From CAVUBL01 sp963739795 (GTDB lineage: Bacteria > Acidobacteriota > Thermoanaerobaculia > Multivoradales > DATKCC01), in assembly GCA_963739795.1 (NCBI GenBank), contig CAVUBL010000021.1, positions 434,001 through 498,000 of the forward strand: DNA of 64,000 nt. Reading direction: 5' to 3'. This document shows, one piece after another, positions 42,790-50,300 of the stretch. Below the pieces are notes generated by a model. That model did no database searches, had not been told where the DNA came from, and worked only from the letters and a program-made list of their open reading frames with translations. The translations under genes and the position numbers were made by a program. Position 1 is the first letter of the stretch. The number at the start of each line of letters is the position of its first letter.

Positions 42790-44121
42790 ATGGAGAGCAA
42801 CCAGGCGATCGAGACGCAGCAGAGCGGGGCCGAAGTGCTGCACGAGGCGTGGCCCGTGCTCTCCGCCGAAGAGAGGGTGGAGGGCTTCCTCCAGCTCGAA
42901 CGGGGCGAGGCCGAGGACTTCTTCCTCGCGCTCTCCCCTCGGGGCCAGGCCATCGTCCTCGATGGTGTGCCCATGGCTGAGCGTCGGCTCTGGATGCGGC
43001 TGCTCGCCCCCGACGACGCTGCCGACGTGGTCCAGGAGCTGCCCGCCGAGCGGCGACAGGACTTCCTGCGCCTCCTCGACGAGCCGACCCGGGCCGAGGT
43101 GACGGCGCTGCTCGCCTATGCCGAGGACGACGCCGGCGGCCTGATGAGCCCGCGCTTCGCCCGCCTGCGGGCGGACATGACCGTGGACGAGGCGATCAGC
43201 TACCTGCGCCGCCAGGCCCGGGAGAAGCTGGAGACGATCTACTACGTCTACGTGCTCGACTCCGAGCAGCGCCTCCTGGGCGTGGTCTCCTTCCGCGAGC
43301 TCTTCGCCGCTCCGGGCGTGCAGCCGGTGCGCGAGATCATGAGCGACGACATGGTTACGGTGCCCGAGGACATGGACCAGGAGGCGGTGGCCCGGGTCAT
43401 CGCCCAGCACGACCTGATGGCGGTGCCGGTGCTCGACTCCGAAGGACGCATCCAGGGCATCGTCACCGTCGACGACATCGTCGACGTGGTCCAGGAGGAA
43501 GCGACCGAGGACATCCAGAAGCTGGGCGGCATGGAGGCCCTGGACCAGCCCTACCTCCAGACCGGCTTCCTCGCCATGGTGAAGAAGCGGGCCGGCTGGC
43601 TCTCGGTCCTCTTCCTCGGCGAGATGCTCACCGCCAGCGCCATGGGCTACTTCCAGATCGAGCTCGCGAAGGCCCTGGTGCTGGCGCTCTTCGTGCCGCT
43701 GATCATCTCGAGCGGCGGCAACTCGGGCTCCCAGGCGGCCACCCTGGTGATCCGGGCCATGGCCCTGGGCGAGGCGCGGATGCGCGACTGGTGGCGGGTG
43801 GTGCGGCGCGAGGCCGCGGCGGGGCTCTCCCTCGGCGCGATCCTGGCCGTCATCGGCCTGTTCCGGATCGTGGTCTGGGAGAAGATGTTCCACACCTACG
43901 GCCCCCACTACCTCGGCGTGGCCTTCACGGTCGCCTTCAGCCTGGTGGGGGTGGTGCTCTGGGGCACCCTCTCCGGCTCCATGCTCCCCATGCTGATCCG
44001 GCGCATGGGCCTCGACCCGGCGGTCGCCTCGGCCCCCTTCGTGGCGACCCTGGTCGACGTCTCCGGCCTGGTCATCTACTTCAGCGTGGCGAAGCTTCTC
44101 CTCGGCGGCACGCTCCTCTAG
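42790..44121 (+). CDS. mgtE: Magnesium transporter MgtE
   Basis: Magnesium channel with a cytoplasmic gate. The 443 residues comprise the N-terminal MgtE domain (about 20-125), two CBS domains (about 135-255, with YYVYVLDSEQRLLGVVS and MAVPVLDSEGRIQGIVTVDDIVDV) and five membrane helices (about 280-443) with the family's PLIISSGGNSGSQAATLVIRAMALGE and DPAVASAPFVATLVDVSGL blocks that line the pore. I use the ATG at 42790, behind GGAGGAGGAGG; a GTG six codons earlier lies inside that ribosome site. The stop codon TAG at 44119-44121 is formed by the CTAG at the junction with a MITE, which therefore abuts the gene without changing the protein. Confidence 0.95.
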   Translation: MESNQAIETQQSGAEVLHEAWPVLSAEERVEGFLQLERGEAEDFFLALSPRGQAIVLDGVPMAERRLWMRLLAPDDAADVVQELPAERRQDFLRLLDEPTRAEVTALLAYAEDDAGGLMSPRFARLRADMTVDEAISYLRRQAREKLETIYYVYVLDSEQRLLGVVSFRELFAAPGVQPVREIMSDDMVTVPEDMDQEAVARVIAQHDLMAVPVLDSEGRIQGIVTVDDIVDVVQEEATEDIQKLGGMEALDQPYLQTGFLAMVKKRAGWLSVLFLGEMLTASAMGYFQIELAKALVLALFVPLIISSGGNSGSQAATLVIRAMALGEARMRDWWRVVRREAAAGLSLGAILAVIGLFRIVVWEKMFHTYGPHYLGVAFTVAFSLVGVVLWGTLSGSMLPMLIRRMGLDPAVASAPFVATLVDVSGLVIYFSVAKLLLGGTLL

Positions 44122-44396
44122 GAGTCTGCGCGGCAGAAACACGTAGCCGCGCGCAAGGGGCTTACGGGGTGGATCCAAGGCGCGAGGAGGAGGCGATGCG
44201 GGGACATCGTAGACGACGAGCAACGCCGGAGACACCCCGTAACCCCCTTGCGCCCAAAGGGTTGCGGCGGCGTGGGGTCGTATATGTCGTTCCCGCTCCT
44301 CGACGATGGCTCGGCATCGCCTGCGTCGCGGTGCCTCGTATCCGGCCCCACGGCGCTCGCAACGCGACTGCGCGTTTCTGCCGCGCAGACTCCTAG
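44118..44396. mobile_element. 279-bp MITE, full copy 1
   Basis: The ends CTAGGAGTCTGCGCGGCAG (from 44118) and its inverse CTGCCGCGCAGACTCCTAG (to 44396) form terminal inverted repeats of about 26 bp with one mismatch; both are bounded by CTAG, a probable 4-bp target duplication. Inside are two large hairpins: 44151-44171 pairs with 44233-44253 (20 of 21 bases), and 44261-44284 pairs with about 44340-44363. There is no transposase gene, so it is a MITE moved in trans by an unknown enzyme. It differs from copy 2 at one base. The left CTAG supplies the mgtE stop. Confidence 0.85.
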
Positions 44397-44481
44397 GGAG
44401 CGCCGAGTCGCTCGCCGGGGACGACCTCTCCGCTTGCGCGGTCTGGTGCCCACTGGCACGGTCGCGGAGATTGAGAATGTG

Positions 44482-44904
44482 ATGTACGATTGTGTGCGAT
44501 CAGAATTGGCCGCCATCCTGGGCGCGCGGAGGTCGGGAGCTCGCCTCTCCGAAGTCCCCGCCCTTTCGGTGAGACGACAGCGCTTGCAGGATGGGCCGCA
44601 GAGGAGAGAAGAGTTGCGGAGCGATGGCAGCCAGGAGGGCAGGGGAGCTTCGCCGCCCGGCGTCCGGGTCCAGGTTGCCGAGCAGGCTGCCGATCAGAGT
44701 CCGGAGCCCGGGCGTCTCTCGGACGCCAGGTCGGGTCTAGGAGTCGCGGGTCTGTGCGTCAGCGGCGCCCTTCTCACCGGTGCGGCCGGCCTCGTCGGTG
44801 CCTTGATGGGAACCCTGAGCGGGAATCTCGTCGGTGGCGGGATCTTCCTCCTGGCTTCGGCGATCGCATTCGGAGCCCTGGCGAATGCCATCTACCGGAG
44901 CTGA
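44482..44904 (+). CDS. Possible small membrane protein
   Basis: I do not recognise a family. A frame of 140 residues from the ATG at 44482 has a charged, Arg/Glu/Gln-rich first half and then two hydrophobic stretches (LGVAGLCVSGALLTGAAGLVGAL and GGGIFLLASAIAFGALANAIY) near the C-terminus, looking like a pair of membrane helices. No ribosome site is visible before the ATG, and the frame continues upstream into the MITE, where it is artefactual. Another frame from 44490 overlaps it but lacks sensible composition. Codon use is ordinary for the helices and poor for the first half, so only the C-terminal part may be a true gene or a decayed gene. Confidence 0.35.
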   Translation: MYDCVRSELAAILGARRSGARLSEVPALSVRRQRLQDGPQRREELRSDGSQEGRGASPPGVRVQVAEQAADQSPEPGRLSDARSGLGVAGLCVSGALLTGAAGLVGALMGTLSGNLVGGGIFLLASAIAFGALANAIYRS

Positions 44905-45297
44905 GGATGGGGCCTTGAGGACCGCATCGAGTACCGAATTCCTCGAGCTGCCCAGCGGACTCGGCGCAGCCAGAGAAGTCCAGGGCCCGCCGGAGCAAGC
45001 ACCTTGAACGCTGATCAATCAGTACCTCCGGACCTCGTGGCCAGCCGCCGTTCGCCTCGCGAGCGCAGGTAAGAGGCTACCTTGGCCTACTTGGGCCCTG
45101 TGCTTCAGGTGCACTGCCGAATTTGCATCGAATCGGTATGGCGTGTATAGTTGAGTTATATGATATTCTTTTTTTGAATTGACGAGATAGTCCCTGTCAT
45201 TCTCTGCAATCTCTGAGGTCAAGGGAGGTCCCCCGAGTCATCGCTCGCCATGGAGATGAGTCGGTGGAGCCCGCCCGATGCGGGGGAGAGGATGAGA
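44905..45297. other. Intergenic region with AT-rich promoter-like patch
   Basis: About 390 bp between the small membrane frame and the broken secreted-protein gene. 45120-45190 is the most AT-rich stretch of the window (TATAGTTGAGTTATATGAT, then a run of seven T) and could hold promoters in either direction; TTGAATTGACG at about 45172 resembles a -35 area for the downstream gene. A 67-codon minus-strand frame at 45019-45222 has no supporting features. Confidence 0.4.
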
Positions 45298-47555
45298 ATG
45301 CTCCGAAGGAGTCAGGACCAGTCGTGGGATCTTCGGACGGCCGAACCGTCCGGTACGAGGAACACCATCCGAGGCGCTCGCAGGGAACGACCTTCTGCCC
45401 ATAGCGCTTGTCGCCGCTACGGGGCCGGGCCACTCCTAGTGGCGATCGGCCTCGCGATGGCTCTGACGGTTCCGGCGAAAGCTCAGCCCAAAGGGGACGC
45501 CGTCGCGGAGGGAAGTTCTGCCTTGGCGGCGCTCCAGGCGCACCAGGAATGGCGGACGCCCGAGGATCTGTTCCGGCAGGTCATCGAAACGGCCTACGAC
45601 ACGTTGTCGGAATACGCTTGTGCTTCCGGAAGTGATCTGACGTTCAAGCTCAACGATTTCCGGACCTACTTCCCGGACGAATTCGACAGCGTGTTCTTGA
45701 CAGACCTTGACACCATGCCCGACGGACGTGTGATCGATGTGGGCCATAGCAAGCGAAGCGTCATGGAAGCCGGCGGCTCCATCAAGAAGATCGTGAGGTA
45801 CGAGGCCTCGTGGCGAGACCAGGAGGCCTCTTGGCGGCTCAGCGCCGAGACCAGCGAGGCTGCCGTTGTCACCCTGGGCAAGGCAATCCGACGGCTGGGT
45901 CAAGAGCAGGATGCGCGGTTCAAGAACACGCGGGCGGTGACGAGCGTCCGTGTGACGGCAACCTTGGGGGGCGAGAGCCGTAGCTACCGAGCGCTGACCT
46001 ACTGGTTCTCCAAGGAGAACGATCCGACCTGGGGCCACTTCGACCTGTTGCTGGTCGACAACATCACCCAGGGTGTTGAACGGGCTCTCCGGGAGGAGAT
46101 CCCTCTCGAGGGAGAAGTGATCTCCCCCCCTTCCAGGCCCTCCCTCGACCAGAAGGGAGTGAGGGGGCAAGGTCGTGGGTCCCTTCTCTTGCCGAAGGTC
46201 TCGTGCGTGCCCAGCGTCACGTCGGGCAGCTACCCCATCGCCGGAATGGGTACAAACTCCCACCTTTACGGCAGTCACAACGCCTCGGCTGCGCTCGGAT
46301 ACACCTGCGGTTGTGACTCGACCTGCCGAGTGACCTGCTCCGCCTACGTGCACTATCCAAGCTGCGGAGATTCCGGCGTCACGACTGTGTGCCACAAGAT
46401 GGCAACAGACAACGACGGCGAGGTGGTTGCACTCCTCAACGCCCTGCCTAGGAGTCTGCGCGGCAGAAACACGTAGCCGCGCGCAAGGGGCTTACGGGGT
46501 GGATCCAAGGCGCGAGGAGGAGGCGATGCGGGGACATCGTAGACGACGAGCAACGCCGGAGACACCCCGTAACCCCCTTGCGCCCAAAGGGTTGCGGCGG
46601 CGTGGGGTCGTATATGTCGTTCCCGCTCCTCGACGATGGCTCGGCATCGCCTGCGTCGCGGTGCCTCGTATCCGGCCCCACGGCGCTCGCAACGCGACTG
46701 CACGTTTCTGCCGCGCAGACTCCTAGTTGCACCTCAGCCTTCAAGTGCGCTCAGACAGGTTGCCTCTTTTGCCAGTGCAACTTCTCGGTGTCTGTCAACG
46801 TCGTGGCTGGCAAGGTGACCTTCGGTGGTGGCGACGGAGCGGAGTGGTCCTTCCAGCGGAGTGGGACCTTCGACTGCGGCGCCTGTCCCATCGACACCAG
46901 CGGTGGGGGCGGTGGGGGCGGGGTTGGAGGCTGCTCGGCGACATCGACCACTCTCACTGTGACCTCCGTGGAGAGCGGTGCGACTGTCCGGCGGTCGGAA
47001 GGCACCTATTCGCTTCGTCGCAGGGACAGTCAAGAGCACGTGAGGTTCCTCCTCGACGACTGGGCCGTGGTCTCGTACCTGCCGGCGCCGGGCGGTGCTC
47101 CAATCGTCGATCTGCTCGCCTCCTCGTCGCCTACCTTTGCTGCTGCCGCTCTGGAGAGCGTGAGGTCAGGGGGCTCCTTGGCGTCTCCTCAGAGACTTCT
47201 TGTCGTGGAGGCCCCAGTCCATCCGAGGAACTCCCGCTACATCCCGACGCCCTCCATTCGGCTTCTCAAGGCAGCGCACGCTACCGAGCTACCCTCTGGT
47301 GAGCTCGTCGTACGCGCAGACTTCGCCCAGAGCGGTCGTCTGACCGAGTTGAAGCTCCTTCAGTCGACGCTGCGAGACGCCGCGCCCGCTCTTCAGGAGC
47401 TCCGGCGTCGACTAAGGGTGGCCTACAAGACCGCGAAGCGGCACCGGGTTATTGCCTTCTTGGTCGTGACGACCGGCGATGACCTCAGTCTCCTCTCGAG
47501 CCAGCCGGTGTTACCCCAGTGCTGCTGCGGAACCGACGAGCCGTTCTGCGTTTGA
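45298..47555 (+). pseudogene. Secreted cysteine-rich protein gene split by a MITE
   Basis: Function unknown. The first part (45298-46447) encodes a product with a signal-like segment (LLVAIGLAMALTVPAKAQ), an alpha/beta region and a cysteine cluster (YTCGCDSTCRVTCSAY). The insertion at 46448-46726 then adds a TAG stop at 46474. The part after it (46727-47555) continues with CTSAFKCAQTGCLFCQCNF, a Gly-rich linker and a C-terminal domain ending CCCGTDEPFCV. Removing 275 bp (the element and one CTAG) gives an uninterrupted 660-residue frame (1983 bp), reading CCT AGT TGC across the junction. I chose ATG 45298 since GGGGGAGAGG lies 6 nt upstream; an earlier ATG at 45250 lacks a well-placed site. 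A strong hairpin terminator follows at 47562. Confidence 0.85.
46448..46726. mobile_element. 279-bp MITE, full copy 2, inside a gene
   Basis: Same length and sequence as copy 1 apart from one base (A instead of G near the right terminal repeat). Bounded by CTAG on both sides; the flanks join in frame when 275 bp is removed, which proves insertion with a 4-bp CTAG duplication. It interrupts the cysteine-rich secreted-protein gene and brings an in-frame stop. Confidence 0.92.
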
Positions 47556-47561
47556 GCCCTT

Positions 47562-47590
47562 CCCGGAGGCGGGTCGAACCCGCCTCCGGG
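47562..47590 (+). terminator. Strong hairpin terminator
   Basis: CCCGGAGGCGGGT (47562-47574) pairs perfectly with ACCCGCCTCCGGG (47578-47590) around a three-base loop, followed by TTCAGTGATT. It lies seven bases past the stop of the broken secreted-protein gene and before the convergent OsmC gene. Confidence 0.75.
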
Positions 47591-47638
47591 TTCAGTGATT
47601 AGGTGAAGCTCTCGGGCCGCTCAGGCGGGAAGAGGGTT

Positions 47639-48049
47639 CTACGCCGGTTGCGGGGCCGGGGCGGCGACGGCGAGCTCGAACTCCGGCGGGTCGATCATGT
47701 GGCGCTTGACCGCGCACTGGTCGACCGAGCGGAGGATCGCCTCCCGGTACTTTTCCGGGAACCCCTCGGGCAGACGGACCTCGATGCGGATCGTCCCGAT
47801 GCGGTGGTGCTCCAGGTCGCGCACCGGCTCGAGGCTGAGCCCCAGCCCCTCGGTCGAGAGGCCGCGCTGCTGGCAGAAGGCGAGGGCGTAGAGGCCGGCG
47901 CAGGTGGCGATGGAGGCGAGGAACAGGTCGAAGGGTGCGGGGGCCGTGTCGCCGCCGCCGGCGTGGGCCGGCTGGTCGGTGCGGATCAGGTGGCCGTGAG
48001 CTCGGGTCTCGACGGCCAGGCCGCCGGGAAATTGGACTTCCAGGGTCAT
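47639..48049 (-). CDS. OsmC/YhfA-family protein
   Basis: OsmC-fold protein; relatives reduce organic hydroperoxides with two cysteines or have unknown roles (YhfA group). The 136 residues show the family layout: N-terminal beta sheet (MTLEVQFPGGLAVETRAHGHLIRTD), then APAPFDLFLASIATCAGLYALAFC with the first conserved Cys on the long helix, and SVDQCAVKRHM with the second. PFDLFLASIATC is the hallmark. ATG at 48049 follows GAGGAG. The gene stands alone between the terminator and the hybrid kinase. Peroxidase activity is plausible but not shown by sequence alone. Confidence 0.85.
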   Translation of the reverse strand: MTLEVQFPGGLAVETRAHGHLIRTDQPAHAGGGDTAPAPFDLFLASIATCAGLYALAFCQQRGLSTEGLGLSLEPVRDLEHHRIGTIRIEVRLPEGFPEKYREAILRSVDQCAVKRHMIDPPEFELAVAAPAPQPA

Positions 48050-48147
48050 GTCGACTCCTCGGTGGTTCGGTGAGGGAGAGGTTGCCCCGGCGGGGCGCCC
48101 TCGGCTGCTGACCTTTGGAGGCACGGAGCGATCCGTGGGTTCCCGGG

Positions 48148-50121
48148 CTACCCCAGGAGCTCGTCGATCTTGTCCAGGAGCGCCCGCTGGGTGAAGGGCT
48201 TCTGCAGGAAGGGAGTGCCAGCCGGCAGCTCCCCCCGCTGCACGATGGCGTAGCCCGGGTAGCCCGAGATGAACAGGAGCTTCGCTCCCGGCGCCTGGAC
48301 GGCGAGCAGCTTCTCGAGCTCGGGCCCGCGGATGTCGGGCATCACCATGTCGGAGATGACCAAGTCGATCCCGTCGCCGCAGACGCCGCACACCTCCAGG
48401 GCCCGGCGGCCGCCGGCAGCGGCCAGGACGTCGTAGCCGTGGAGCTCCAGGATTTTGACGATCAGGTTGCGCACCGCATCTTCGTCCTCCACCACGAGGA
48501 TCCGCCCGTGACCCCCGCGCACCGGCGGGCTCTCCGCTTCGCGGCGTTCGGCGGCTGGCTCGCTCGCGACCCGCGGCAGGTAGATCTTGAAGGTCGAGCC
48601 TTCGCCCAGCTCGCTGTAGGCCCAGATGTAGCCGCCGCTCTGCGTGATGATGCCGTAGACGGTGGACAGGCCGAGCCCGGTGCCCTTTCCGGGGTCCTTC
48701 GTGGTGAAGAACGGCTCGAAGACCCGGTCCAGGACCTCGGGCGGCATGCCGTCGCCGCTGTCGGTGACCGTGAGGAGCGCATACTCCCCGGGCTCGACGG
48801 TGACCTCGGGCTTGGCCAGGGGCGACTCGATCCAGGCCGTGGAGGTCTCCAGCAGCAACGACCCTCCCCGGGGCATGGCGTCCCGGGCGTTGACCGCCAG
48901 GTTGAGAAGCACCTGCTCGATCTGTCCCCGGTCCGCCCGCACCGGCCCGAGCTCGGGATCCAGGTGGTGGACGAGGCGGATGTCCTCGCCGATCAGGCGG
49001 TGGAGCCTCGACTCGGTGCCGACGACCACCGCGTTGAGGTCGAGCACCTCCGGCCGCAGCACCTGGCTCCGGCTGAAGGCGAGGAGCTGGCGGGTGAGGG
49101 CCGCGGCGCGCTCGCCGGCACGCTTGATCTCCTGGAGCTCGTGGCGCTCCTGGGCGTCGGGCGCCAGGCGCAGCAGCAGGAGGTCGCTGTAGCCGGTGAT
49201 CGCGGTCACCAGGTTGTTGAAATCGTGGGCGATCCCGCCGGCGAGACGGCCCACGGCCTCCAAACGCTGGGCCAGCCGGAGCTGGTCCGCGGCCAGCCGT
49301 CGATCGGTGTCGTCGAACAGGTACGCGCGGAACTCGGTCAGCTCGCCGGCCTCGTCGAAGGTCCCGACGACGTTGGCGATCAAGTAGACCGGGTCGCCGC
49401 TCCGGCGCCTCCCCGCCACCTCGTAGCGCTCGATCTTGCCGTGTCGGCGCAGCTCCAGGAGGAATTTCGCACGGATCTCCGGCTCGGGGAACAGGCTCTC
49501 GGCGTCGGCCACCAGAATCTCGTCGACGGAGGCGTAGCCGAAGATCCGCGCGAAGGCTGGATTACACTCCAGGAGCCTGCCCTCGGTGGTCGCGATACAA
49601 ATGCCGGTCAAGTCCTCCTGGAAGAAGCGGCAGTAGCTCTCCTCGCTCTTGCGCAGGCGCTCCACCGCGTGTCGACGGTCCGCCTCGACCAGCTCCTCGA
49701 AGCGCTTGCGCTCGATCGCGTAGCCGACGGAACGCTCGAGTAGCAGTCCGTCCACCTGCTTCTTGACCAGATAGTCCTGGGCGCCGGCCCCCAGCGCTCG
49801 CCGGGCCAGGTCGTCGTCCTGCACGCCGGTGAGAACGATCACCGGTACCCCCGGCGCGCGCTCGAGCACCCTCCCCAGCGTCTCGAGACCCTGGCTGTCG
49901 GGCAGGCAGAGATCGAGAAGCACGACGTCGGCGCCGCCCTCCTCCAGACGGTCGAGGGCCGGCCCCACGGCGGCGACGGTCTCGAGATCGAATTCGGTCG
50001 CCGAGCCCACCAGCAGCTCCCGGATGAATCGGGTGTCGCCCGGGTTGTCCGCGACCAAGAGGATACGGGTCGCGGGTTGACCCTGGTGCCACGTCGGAGC
50101 TCGCAGTGTGTCGACCGTCAT
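48148..50121 (-). CDS. Hybrid sensor histidine kinase (REC-PAS-HisKA-HATPase-REC)
   Basis: Cytoplasmic signalling kinase with no membrane segment. The 657-residue product holds, in order, a receiver domain (about 18-135, phospho-acceptor Asp in DVVLLDLCLPD), a PAS domain (about 165-285, ESYCRFFQEDLTGICIATTEG), a HisKA domain with the H-box AGGIAHDFNNLVTAITG, a catalytic ATPase domain with N-box NLAVNARDAMPRG and G-boxes TVTDSGDGMP and GKGTGLGLSTVYGI, and a C-terminal receiver (ILVVEDEDAVRN; Asp in DLVISDMVMPD). I prefer the ATG at 50121; a GTG at 50166 adds 15 odd residues, and neither has a clear ribosome site. No cognate regulator is adjacent, so signalling ends in its own receiver or in an unlinked partner. 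Confidence 0.93.
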   Translation of the reverse strand: MTVDTLRAPTWHQGQPATRILLVADNPGDTRFIRELLVGSATEFDLETVAAVGPALDRLEEGGADVVLLDLCLPDSQGLETLGRVLERAPGVPVIVLTGVQDDDLARRALGAGAQDYLVKKQVDGLLLERSVGYAIERKRFEELVEADRRHAVERLRKSEESYCRFFQEDLTGICIATTEGRLLECNPAFARIFGYASVDEILVADAESLFPEPEIRAKFLLELRRHGKIERYEVAGRRRSGDPVYLIANVVGTFDEAGELTEFRAYLFDDTDRRLAADQLRLAQRLEAVGRLAGGIAHDFNNLVTAITGYSDLLLLRLAPDAQERHELQEIKRAGERAAALTRQLLAFSRSQVLRPEVLDLNAVVVGTESRLHRLIGEDIRLVHHLDPELGPVRADRGQIEQVLLNLAVNARDAMPRGGSLLLETSTAWIESPLAKPEVTVEPGEYALLTVTDSGDGMPPEVLDRVFEPFFTTKDPGKGTGLGLSTVYGIITQSGGYIWAYSELGEGSTFKIYLPRVASEPAAERREAESPPVRGGHGRILVVEDEDAVRNLIVKILELHGYDVLAAAGGRRALEVCGVCGDGIDLVISDMVMPDIRGPELEKLLAVQAPGAKLLFISGYPGYAIVQRGELPAGTPFLQKPFTQRALLDKIDELLG

Positions 50122-50300
50122 GAGGCAGCCGGCCGGCAGCAGGCGGGAGCCGGGGAAGGCCTCCACGTCCGGTCGGTATCGGGCAGGCTACGGGGAGCTC
50201 CCGAGGGCAGCTATCCGAAGCCCGACGAAGCTGCTGTCGGTGGGCGTCCTACACGGTCCGGAGAGACCGTCGGGGCTCGCGCTCTCCGCCCGGCCCTCGT

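Noticed and set aside
44162..44516. Open frames inside the MITE copies
   Set aside because: They are products of GC-rich hairpins, are not transposase-like, and have no ribosome sites.
45019..45222. 67-codon minus-strand frame in the AT-rich patch
   Set aside because: No ribosome site, no recognisable motif, and it lies across the likely promoter region of the broken gene.
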